A stretch of 6,493 nucleotides of DNA, from NCBI GenBank assembly GCA_913009915.1, contig CAJVYZ010000168.1:1-6493 (forward strand). Reading direction: 5' to 3'. The notes below the pieces were generated by a model, which was not told where the DNA came from, ran no database searches, and saw only the letters and a program-made list of their open reading frames with translations. The DNA is from an uncultured Gemmatimonadota bacterium (GTDB lineage Bacteria; Gemmatimonadota; Gemmatimonadetes; Gemmatimonadales; GWC2-71-9). Numbering within the stretch: the first letter of the stretch is position 1; each line of letters begins with the position of its first letter. Positions 1 through 6,147 of the stretch are shown here, piece by piece. The position numbers were made by a program, and so were the translations under genes.

Positions 1-104
1 GAGTTTGTTGATGGAGATATACAATGTACTTAATTACTTTTTTTTCTTTTTTTTCATTTGTTTTGTTTTTTTTTTTGTTTTTATTTTGTTATGTTTTTTT
101 TTTT
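1..104. other. Sequencing read-through junk (T-rich)
   Basis: About 37 bases of AT-rich sequence without recognisable content are followed, from about 38 to 104, by an almost pure T tract broken by single G, C or A bases. It directly abuts the outer end of an Illumina P5 adapter. Reads that pass through a short insert and its adapter commonly finish in noisy poly-A, which appears as poly-T in this orientation. Its composition is wholly unlike the GC-rich sequence after 162. I infer that it is not genomic. No gene should be called here. Confidence 0.93.
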
Positions 105-162
105 AATGATACGGCGACCACCGAGATCTACACTCTTTCCCTACACGACGCTCTTCCGATCT
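105..162 (+). other. Illumina universal/P5 adapter (contaminant)
   Basis: The 58 bases begin AATGATACGGCGACCACC and end GCTCTTCCGATCT, which I recognise as the full Illumina TruSeq universal (P5) adapter. Genomic sequence begins at 163. Translation through it gives the familiar contaminant peptides NDTATTEIYTLSLHDALPI on the plus strand and EERRVGKECRSRWSPYH or DRKSVV on the minus strand. The adapter supplies the apparent TAG stop (141-143) for the helicase gene, so that stop is false. Confidence 0.99.
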
Positions 163-1610
163 TCCAACGCTTCCGCCGGAGCCATGTCGAGGGTGGCCGC
201 ACGCAGGCTGTCGATCACCTGAGCGAACGCCTGCAATCCCCGTCGGGCGCTGGGACGCATGTCCTGGATGCGGTCCGCAATAGCGGCGCAGCTCAGCAGC
301 GACATGTTCCAGGCGTCGGCCGCCGCAGCCAATCGGGCCAGCGTGGTCTGTCCCAGTCCGCGCTTGGGCACCCCAATGGTGCGCAAGAACGCCTGGTTGT
401 CGTCGGGGTTGGTCATCAGCCGGAGGTAGGCCAGCAGGTCCTTGACCTCGCGCCGGGCGTAGAAGCTGATGGATCCGATGATCCGATAGGGCGTGCCGGA
501 CCGACCGAACGCCTCTTCCAGCGCCCGGGACTGCGCGTTGGTGCGGTACAAGACGGCCATCTCGGGATAGAGCCAATCACCGGCCTGATGGCGCCGGCCC
601 AGTTCCTGGACGATCCACTCGGCCTCATCCCGCTCGTCGGCCGCCATGGTGAGGTGGACCTCCTCGCCGCCCGTGCGGGACGTGCGGAGCGCCTTGCCGA
701 TACGGCCGACGCTCTGGGCGCTGCCCGCGTTGGCCGTGTCGAGCACCACCTGCGTCGATCGATAATTTTCTTCCAGCCTGACGAGCCGTGTTCCGGCAAA
801 GTCACGCTGAAAATCTGTCATGTTCCGCACTTCGGCTCCGCGCCACCCGTAGATGGACTGATCGTCGTCGCCGACGGCCGCCACGTTGCCGTGCCCGCCC
901 AGAAGACGGATCAGGTCGTATTGAGCCCGGTTGGTGTCCTGAAATTCATCGACGAGGAGGAAGGCGAACCGATCCCGGTACACGGCCAAGCGGTCTGGGT
1001 GTTCCCGGAACAGCGTAAGGGGGTGCAGCAACAGGTCGTCGAAGTCCATAGCGTTGGCCGTCTTGAGTGCAGGACCCAATTCGGCATACACCTCGGCGGC
1101 TACCGCCACCAACCGGTCGAAGCCGGCCTCGGCGGCGAGTTCCGACGGCGGTATCTGGCGGTTCTTGGCACTGGAGATGATGCTCTGGACCGCTTTGGGC
1201 GAAAACGTCTTGGGCGTGTACCCCTGACTGCCGAGCAGCCGCCGGATGAGAGCCAGCCGGTCGTCCTCGTCGTAGATGGTGAAGTTGGCGGTGAATCCCA
1301 GCAGTCCGGCCTCGCGACGGAGCAGCCGCGCCGCGAGTGAGTGGAAGGTACCGATCCACAGGCCGCCGGGATCGCGTCCCAGCAGGCGGCCCACCCGCTG
1401 TTTCATTTCTCCGGCGGCCTTGTTGGTAAACGTGACCGCAAAGATCCTGTGCGGGAGAACACCGCGCCGTTCAATCAACCGGGCGATGCGCATGGTCAGT
1501 ACGCGCGTCTTCCCCGACCCGGCACCAGCCAGCACCAGCAGGGGCCCATCGACGTGGTCGACGGCTTCCTGCTGCGCCTGGTTGAGCGCCTGGTCCAGCA
1601 GCTGGGTCAT
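163..1610 (-). CDS. uvrD: UvrD/PcrA-type superfamily 1 DNA helicase, 3' end missing
   Basis: ATP-dependent 3'-5' DNA helicase of the UvrD/PcrA/Rep group, acting in nucleotide excision repair, mismatch repair or clearing of replication forks. About 482 codons remain, against roughly 720-750 in the family. Visible motifs in order: Q motif (LNQAQQEAV, 9-17), Walker A GAGSGKT (29-35), motif Ia TFTNKAA (60-66), GTFHS (87-91), Walker B/motif II DEFQDT (221-226), motif III GDDDQSIYGWRGA (247-259) and motif IV LEENYRST (279-286). Part of domain 2 follows (REVKDLLAYLR near 387-397). The C-terminal motifs V and VI are absent because the contig stops in adapter; the final residues DRKSVV and the stop are adapter-encoded. 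The ATG overlaps the histidine kinase stop as ATGA, with AGGCGGA just upstream. PcrA and UvrD cannot be separated from this part alone; the symbol is the broad one. Confidence 0.95.
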
Positions 1611-2770
1611 GCGTCCGCCTGCTTGGTGATGGGAAGGGTGATGGCGAACGTCGCGCCGACCTCAGTGGGCTCGAGGACGAGTTTACCGTCGTGGTTGTCC
1701 TCCACCACCCTGCGCGCCAGGGCCAGGCCGATGCCCCAGCCGCCTTCCTTGGTGGAGGTGCCCGGCTGGAAGATGTGCCCGCGGGCTTCCTTGGGGACGC
1801 CGGGTCCGTCGTCGATCACCCGGAGCACCGCCTTGTTCTCCTGCGAATCTACCTTCAGCGTAATGGTGCCGGTGCGGCCCTTGAGCGCGTCGATGGCGTT
1901 CTTGACCAGACTCTCGAGCGCCCACTCCAGCAGGATCGGGTCGCCTTCGACATCGGGTCCGGGCCCGGCGGCGTCGACCCGCAGTTCGATGGGGTTGGCG
2001 TGTTTGGGAAGCCGGGGCCGGAAGTACCCGGCAACGTGATCGGCCAGGGCGCCGAGGGCGATGACATCCCGGTGGGCCGGATTGCCGATCCGCTCGAAGC
2101 GCTTGGCCACCCGGTCGAGTCGTTCGGCGTCGGCACTCAGATAGTCTGCCAGGCCCTCCGGCGGCGTTGGCCGCGAGCGGATCTGCTCGATCCACCCCTG
2201 CAAACTGGTCAACGGGGTGCCCATTTGGTGGGCGGCCTCTCGCGCCATGGCGACCCACAGGCTGTCGCGCTGCGACATCATGGCATTGCGGTAGGCAAGC
2301 GCGCCCACGGCGACCATGCTGGCAATGGCCAACGCCTGGAGGATGGCCAGAGTCTTGAGTTGGGTGACCGCAGGCACCGGACCGTAGTGGATGACGTTGA
2401 CACCTTCACGTACCGGGGGGTTCCGCCGGTCGAGTTCGCGCGCCAGTTCAATCACCCGCGGGTCGTCGAGCGCCACGTCGAACGGCAGATTTTCGGCAGC
2501 GGTGACGTTGCCCATTCCGTCGGTCACGATCAGGGGGATGCCTGATCTGGTCACCATTTCGGAGAGATTGAAGAGCGCTTCCACTTCGGCACCGGCCCGT
2601 CCGCTCAACAGTCCTTCGTAGACGCGCGAGTAAATACGGCTGGTGGCGATGGCATCCTGGCGAAAGTGGCGGGCCACGATCAGGCTGCCGCCGATGCTCA
2701 ACCCGATGAGCGACGCCACCAGCAGCACGACCAGTATCGGGGCCAGTCGGCGAAAGCGCGGGTTACGCAC
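1607..2770 (-). CDS. Membrane sensor histidine kinase
   Basis: 387-residue two-component sensor kinase. Basic N-terminus MRNPRFRR, TM helix about 10-33, extracytoplasmic region about 34-138, second TM about 139-160. Then a HisKA-like dimerisation helix with the phospho-acceptor in REAAHQMGTPLTSLQGW (H181) and an HATPase_c domain: N box LVKNAIDAL (N291), G1 box DDGPG (320-324), F box IFQPGTSTK, G2 box GGWGIGLAL (343-351). It should autophosphorylate H181 and pass phosphate to a response regulator, but no regulator gene is in the window and the stimulus is unknown. No HAMP or PAS domain is obvious, although the 105-residue sensor region could be a small extracytoplasmic fold. The start is GTG at 2770, overlapping the serS stop by 8 bp, with no clear Shine-Dalgarno sequence; the positive-then-hydrophobic N-terminus supports it. 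The residue after H181 is Gln, not the common Glu/Asp. Confidence 0.93.
   Translation of the reverse strand: MRNPRFRRLAPILVVLLVASLIGLSIGGSLIVARHFRQDAIATSRIYSRVYEGLLSGRAGAEVEALFNLSEMVTRSGIPLIVTDGMGNVTAAENLPFDVALDDPRVIELARELDRRNPPVREGVNVIHYGPVPAVTQLKTLAILQALAIASMVAVGALAYRNAMMSQRDSLWVAMAREAAHQMGTPLTSLQGWIEQIRSRPTPPEGLADYLSADAERLDRVAKRFERIGNPAHRDVIALGALADHVAGYFRPRLPKHANPIELRVDAAGPGPDVEGDPILLEWALESLVKNAIDALKGRTGTITLKVDSQENKAVLRVIDDGPGVPKEARGHIFQPGTSTKEGGWGIGLALARRVVEDNHDGKLVLEPTEVGATFAITLPITKQADA
1614..1620 (-). promoter_or_regulatory. Ribosome binding site of the helicase gene
   Basis: On the minus strand AGGCGGA lies 3 bases before the helicase ATG, with its AGG core 7 bases before it. It sits inside the last codons of the histidine kinase gene. 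It is the clearest Shine-Dalgarno-like element in the window and supports the ATG at 1610 within the ATGA overlap. Confidence 0.55.
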
Positions 2771-4046
2771 GGGGCGACAGGCGGTCGGTCCCCATGTACG
2801 GCACCAACGACTCCGGGAGGAGCACCTCGCCCTCGGCCGTCTGGTTGTTCTCCAGGAGGGCGATGATGGTCCGGGGAAAGGCCACGCCCGAGGCGTTGAG
2901 GGTGTGGACGAACTCCGGCTTGCTCTTGGGCTCGGGCCGGTACCGAATGTTGGCGCGCCGTCCCTGGAAGTCGGTGAATGTGGACGAACTCGACGCCTCG
3001 AGCCAAGTTCCGACGCCCGAGGCCCAGACCTCGAGATCGAGCGTGCTGGCGCTGGAGAAGCCGGTGTCGCCCGCGGCCAAAGCCACCACCCGGTAGGGAA
3101 TCTCCAGGCGTTGGAGCACGGCTTCCGCGTGACCGGTGAGCAACGCGTGCTGTGCCGGCCCGTCTTCCGCCCGGCAGAAGCGGACCAACTCGACCTTGTC
3201 GAACTGGTGGACGCGGATTAAACCGCGCGTGTCCTTTCCGTGGGCGCCGGCCTCGCGCCGGAAACACGGGGTGAACGCCACGTACCCGAAGGGCAACCTG
3301 TCGCCATCGAGGATCTCTCCGCGATGCAGATTTGTCAGCGGCACTTCCGCGGTGGGAATGAGGAACAGATCGTCTCCGTCCATCCGGTAGAGATCGTCTT
3401 CGAATTTCGGCAGTTGGCCCGTGCCCGTGAGGGCATCCCGGTTCACCAACACCGGCGGGCTCACTTCGATGTAACCGTGCTCAACGGTGTGCAGGTCGAG
3501 CATCAAGTTGGCCAGGGCGCGGACCAGCCGAGCCCCGAGGCCCACGAACAGCGGGAAGCCGGACCCCGCGATGGTCGCGCCGCGCGGGAGGTCGAGAATC
3601 CCCAGAGCCTCCGCCAACTCCCAGTGAGGTTTGGGCTCGAAGTCGAAGGCCGGCGGGCGGCCCCAGGTGCGCACCACGACGTTGTGCGATTCGTCGCCTT
3701 CGGGCACTTCAGGGAGCGGCGGGTTGGGAACGGTGAGGAGGGCGTCCTGCAGTTCCGCCTGGCACTGGCGCACGTCGTCATCGAGCGCCTTGATCCGATC
3801 GCTGGCGCTCTTGAGCGTTGCCAGGAGGTCATCGGCGGGCTCGCCCGCTTGCTTGCGGCGAGCGACTTCCTGACTGGCGCTGTTGCGCTCGGCCTTGAGG
3901 TGCTCGACCTCGGTCAGCAGCCGTCGGCGGCCGTCGTCCAACTCGAGAATCCGGTCGACCGCGGCACCGAGGGTGGCATCGCCCCGCCGGAGCAACTGCG
4001 CGCGAAAGGCCTCCGGGTCCTGGCGGATGCGCTTGATGTCGATCAC
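2763..4046 (-). CDS. serS: Seryl-tRNA synthetase
   Basis: Cytoplasmic class II aminoacyl-tRNA synthetase that charges tRNA-Ser (and tRNA-Sec where present) with serine. The 427 residues match the usual bacterial length of about 420-430. Residues 1-110 form the tRNA-binding arm, a long antiparallel coiled coil rich in charged residues (about 28-102). The catalytic core shows TAEVPLTN (232-239), motif 2 CFRREAGAHGKDTRGLIRVH (261-280) and motif 3 around NASGVAFPRTIIALLENN (384-401), whose R392 is the class II ATP-binding arginine. The stretch before FTDFQGRRANIRYR reads EASSSST where many relatives have EISSCSN. The start is GTG at 4046, 7 bp after the lipoprotein stop; MIDIKRIRQDPEAFR fits the family N-terminus exactly. 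No Shine-Dalgarno sequence is evident, so translation may depend on coupling to the upstream gene. Complete, with TAA stop. Confidence 0.98.
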   Translation of the reverse strand: MIDIKRIRQDPEAFRAQLLRRGDATLGAAVDRILELDDGRRRLLTEVEHLKAERNSASQEVARRKQAGEPADDLLATLKSASDRIKALDDDVRQCQAELQDALLTVPNPPLPEVPEGDESHNVVVRTWGRPPAFDFEPKPHWELAEALGILDLPRGATIAGSGFPLFVGLGARLVRALANLMLDLHTVEHGYIEVSPPVLVNRDALTGTGQLPKFEDDLYRMDGDDLFLIPTAEVPLTNLHRGEILDGDRLPFGYVAFTPCFRREAGAHGKDTRGLIRVHQFDKVELVRFCRAEDGPAQHALLTGHAEAVLQRLEIPYRVVALAAGDTGFSSASTLDLEVWASGVGTWLEASSSSTFTDFQGRRANIRYRPEPKSKPEFVHTLNASGVAFPRTIIALLENNQTAEGEVLLPESLVPYMGTDRLSPRA

Positions 4047-4053
4047 GAGACGA

Positions 4054-4626
4054 TCAAATGTCGGGGAGGCCCGGCTCCAAGCCGCGGTAGCCGCAATTGA
4101 AATTGTCGAGAAGTTTGAGAGACATCCGCAACGTGTCGGGGGCCAGGTTCAGTTCCAGGATCTCGATCTTGGCATAGCGCGGTACCCCGATGGCACAGAT
4201 GATCCGCGAGCGCACCACGTAGGTGTTGCCCACTGCCGCCTTGAGGGAGTCCGTGGTCAGGTAGCCGTCGAACGGCGCCACGGTGATCTGGTCGAACTGC
4301 AGGCCGCCGCCGGCGGTCCCCTGAGGTAGGAGACCCGGATCGAGTCTCGACGCCGGCATGCCGGCCGCCAGTGACGGGACCAACCACGGCTGGCCCTGCT
4401 GGTCGACGGTGAAGAGAAAGTCGAACGCCGAAAAGATGTCCGTTCGGATGGGCTGGCCCAACTCCACGGCAAACCCGCTGGCCTCCGACACCGGCGTCCC
4501 GTCGAGAGAGAACAGGGCGATGGTGTCGATCACGTTGGTCTCGGAGGCCGGGGCCAGCGCGTTGGGATCGCTGCACGCGGCCAGTGCGATCCCGAGGATG
4601 GACAGAACCATGAATGAAGTGCGCAT
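4054..4626 (-). CDS. Uncharacterised lipoprotein
   Basis: I do not recognise a named family. The 190-residue product starts with a type II signal peptide (MRTS, then a hydrophobic stretch) and the lipobox LAAC, so Cys18 should be lipidated and about 172 residues exposed on the envelope. The mature part looks beta-rich, with no transmembrane segment and no catalytic motif I can identify. Two further cysteines (C144 in RIICAIGVP and C178 in NCGYRGLEPGLP) could form a disulphide outside the cytoplasm. The segment from about 136 to 187 (YVVRSRIICAIGVPRYAK to NCGYRGLEPGLP) looks most motif-like. The ATG at 4626 is first in a probable operon with serS, 7 bp from it. There is no Shine-Dalgarno sequence; a promoter -10 element lies only 9 bases upstream, so the mRNA may be leaderless or nearly so. 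Confidence 0.85.
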   Translation of the reverse strand: MRTSFMVLSILGIALAACSDPNALAPASETNVIDTIALFSLDGTPVSEASGFAVELGQPIRTDIFSAFDFLFTVDQQGQPWLVPSLAAGMPASRLDPGLLPQGTAGGGLQFDQITVAPFDGYLTTDSLKAAVGNTYVVRSRIICAIGVPRYAKIEILELNLAPDTLRMSLKLLDNFNCGYRGLEPGLPDI

Positions 4627-4635
4627 ACAGGGGTA

Positions 4636-4664
4636 ACTCTAAGCACGGTGCCAAAGTGGGTCAA
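4636..4664 (-). promoter_or_regulatory. Sigma70-like promoter for lipoprotein-serS-kinase-helicase operon
   Basis: Read on the minus strand: -35 TTGACC (4659-4664; five of six consensus bases), a 17-bp spacer, and -10 TAGAGT (4636-4641; four of six, with T1, A2 and T6 kept). Only 9 bases separate the -10 element from the lipoprotein ATG, so transcription should start at or within a few bases of the start codon. The placement agrees with the missing ribosome binding site. Identified by eye; no start-site data. Confidence 0.6.
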
Positions 4665-4670
4665 CCCACT
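4655..4670. promoter_or_regulatory. Palindromic operator candidate
   Basis: AGTGGGT-CA-ACCCACT is a perfect inverted repeat with 7-bp arms and a 2-bp centre. It covers the minus-strand -35 element and ends 8 bp before the plus-strand -35. A dimeric regulator bound here could block the minus-strand promoter and affect both. The arms do not continue beyond 7 bp. No transcription factor family is identifiable from the site. Confidence 0.5.
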
Positions 4671-4678
4671 ACCGTTGC

Positions 4679-4707
4679 TTGACTTCGGTCCTCCGGGTTT
4701 CTACGTT
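4679..4707 (+). promoter_or_regulatory. Sigma70-like promoter for roadblock-manC-glmU-like operon
   Basis: -35 TTGACT (4679-4684; five of six consensus bases), a 17-bp spacer, and -10 TACGTT (4702-4707; T1, A2 and T6 kept). The expected start is near A4713/G4714, giving about a 30-base leader if translation begins at 4744. The two divergent -35 elements are 14 bp apart. The weak -10 match lowers confidence. Confidence 0.5.
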
Positions 4708-4743
4708 GAGCCAGCGCTCCCGTCTCCTTCCACCAGGGTTCCC

Positions 4744-5100
4744 CTGGCTGGTTTACGCACCGTGATCGAGGACCTTTCCCAGCGCCCCGGCGTCGCCGCC
4801 GTGGCCTTGGTGAGCGACGATGGTCTGGTGATCGACCGGGCCATGGGGAGTGGCCACGGCGATGCCGACGAGGTGGCGGCCCTCAGTGCCACCCTGGCCC
4901 GACACGCCACTAGTCTGGGTGACGCCGCCGGCCGCGGGAATTTTCACGCCGGCGTGTTCGAGTATGCCAACGGCATGGTCGTGTTGTCGCAGGCGGGGGC
5001 CGCCAATTTCGTCGTGATCGTCGTCGACTCCAACCACAACGTCGGGGCCCTCCTTTACGACCTCAGAAAACACGAACCGGCACTTGCCGCCCTGCTGTAG
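4744..5100 (+). CDS. Roadblock/LC7 domain protein
   Basis: Small single-domain protein of the roadblock/LC7 (MglB-like) family, which usually dimerise and bind or regulate Ras-like small GTPases in polarity, motility or signalling. The fold signature runs LRTVIEDLSQRPGVAAVALV, then SDDGLVID, DADEVAALSATLARHA, VFEYANGMVVLSQ and the C-terminal LLYDLRKHEPALAALL. The start is uncertain. The frame is open back to GTG 4648 (150 aa), but that 32-codon extension is proline-rich, uses A/T-ending codons (CCA, CTA, TTG, CTT, GGT, TCT) unlike the rest of the gene, and contains the promoter. I chose CTG 4744 (118 aa), preceded by AGGG 5 bases upstream, because it keeps the whole domain. GTG 4762 (112 aa) is the next alternative but trims the first helix. 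ManC follows 6 bp downstream. No GTPase gene is in the window. Confidence 0.85.
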   Translation: MAGLRTVIEDLSQRPGVAAVALVSDDGLVIDRAMGSGHGDADEVAALSATLARHATSLGDAAGRGNFHAGVFEYANGMVVLSQAGAANFVVIVVDSNHNVGALLYDLRKHEPALAALL

Positions 5101-5106
5101 CCGGCC

Positions 5107-6147
5107 ATGAGATGGGCCGTCATTCTGGCCGGCGGAGCCGGCACCAGGTTCTGGCCCCTCAGCACCCCTGACGCGCCCAAGCAGATCCTTCCGCTCGCCG
5201 GTGAACGGTCATCCGTCCAGGACGCCCTCGACCGACTCGACGGGCTGATCCCGCCGGAGCGGATCCTGCTGGTCACGGGCCGCTCGCTGGGACCGCACCT
5301 GCAACGCATCATCAAGCTCCCCGAGGACAATCTCCTGCTGGAGCCGCGGGCGGCCTCCACCGGCCCGGCCCTGGTGTGGGCCACCGTCGAAGCCGCCCGC
5401 CGCGATCCGGAAGCGCACATCCTCACGACCCACGCCGACTGGGCCGTGCCCGATCCGGCCGCATTCCGCGCCGCAGCGGCACAAGCACTCGAAACGGCAG
5501 CCCATCACGACCGGCTGGTTACGGTCGGGATCGTACCGTCCCGGCCCGAAACCGGATACGGCTATATCGTGCCGGGCCCCGAACTCGATCGCCACGCCCG
5601 GCAGGTGGCCCGCTTTACCGAAAAACCCGATGCTGCCACGGCACTCGATCTCATCGCCGGGGGTGCCCTGTGGAACAGCGGTCTATTCGCCTGGACCGCG
5701 AGCTGCCTGATCCGTGAGGTCGAGGCGGCCACGCCCGAAATCGCCCCCGCCCTACCCCTCCTCCACGAGGGCGATGTCGAGGGGTTCTTTGCCCGCGTCA
5801 CTCCGATCTCCATCGACGTCGGCGTCTTCGAGCGGAGCAACGCCGTGGCCGTGGTGCCGGGCGGTTTCGTGTGGGACGACATCGGCACTTGGGAAGCCAT
5901 CCACCGTATCCGCCCGCGCGACGGGCTCGGCAATGTGGTGGTGGGGCCCGGATTCACCAACGAGACCGAAGACTGTGTCGTCTGGTCGGATGGGGACCCC
6001 ATCGTCCTCGACGGGGTCAAGGATCTGGTGGTGGTCCACGCCAACGGCCGCATCCTGGTCATGTCCCGCGATCGAGCCGGCGACCTCAAACGCGTTCTGA
6101 ACCAACTGCCCCCGGAAGTACGGGACGTGGGACCCTCCAAAGAATGA
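5107..6147 (+). CDS. manC: Mannose-1-phosphate guanylyltransferase (single-domain)
   Basis: Cytoplasmic nucleotidyltransferase joining mannose-1-phosphate and GTP to give GDP-mannose, the donor for mannose, fucose and rhamnose-type sugars in LPS, capsule or glycans. The 346 residues cover the catalytic domain and left-handed helix tail; the C-terminal phosphomannose isomerase cupin of long ManC/AlgA proteins is absent. Motifs: nucleotide loop LAGGAGTRFWPLS (7-19) with K25 in APKQILPL, metal-site region HADW (109-112), RPETGYGYI (146-154), FTEKPD (170-175), WNSGLFAW (189-196) and WDDIGTW (256-262). Relatives usually have ADH where this has ADW. ATG 5107 is 6 bp after the roadblock stop, with no Shine-Dalgarno sequence, suggesting reinitiation. 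Its TGA overlaps the next ATG. Other hexose-1-phosphate guanylyltransferases are possible, but the motif set fits the mannose enzyme well. Confidence 0.93.
   Translation: MRWAVILAGGAGTRFWPLSTPDAPKQILPLAGERSSVQDALDRLDGLIPPERILLVTGRSLGPHLQRIIKLPEDNLLLEPRAASTGPALVWATVEAARRDPEAHILTTHADWAVPDPAAFRAAAAQALETAAHHDRLVTVGIVPSRPETGYGYIVPGPELDRHARQVARFTEKPDAATALDLIAGGALWNSGLFAWTASCLIREVEAATPEIAPALPLLHEGDVEGFFARVTPISIDVGVFERSNAVAVVPGGFVWDDIGTWEAIHRIRPRDGLGNVVVGPGFTNETEDCVVWSDGDPIVLDGVKDLVVVHANGRILVMSRDRAGDLKRVLNQLPPEVRDVGPSKE

Noticed and set aside
1..8. GAGTTTG matching the start of the 27F 16S primer
   Set aside because: Identity ends after seven or eight bases and no rRNA sequence follows.
12..26. GGAGATATACAATG resembling an expression-vector ribosome site
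   Set aside because: It lies in low-complexity read-through junk, is not followed by a coding sequence, and differs from the vector element. Coincidence.
24..1340. Long plus-strand ORF (438 codons) with a hydrophobic N-terminus
   Set aside because: It starts in poly-T junk, crosses the adapter and then runs antisense to the helicase gene. The hydrophobic start is translated poly-T (Phe-rich). Not a gene.
1691..2545. 284-codon plus-strand ORF
   Set aside because: Antisense shadow of the histidine kinase gene, with no family resemblance.
3240..4100. 286-codon plus-strand ORF
   Set aside because: Antisense to serS, whose protein is unmistakable. High-GC genes often leave long open antisense frames; no domain is recognisable.
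4307..4316. CCGCCGGCGG palindrome
   Set aside because: It lies inside the lipoprotein coding region and is expected from GC-rich codons; no terminator-like T run follows.
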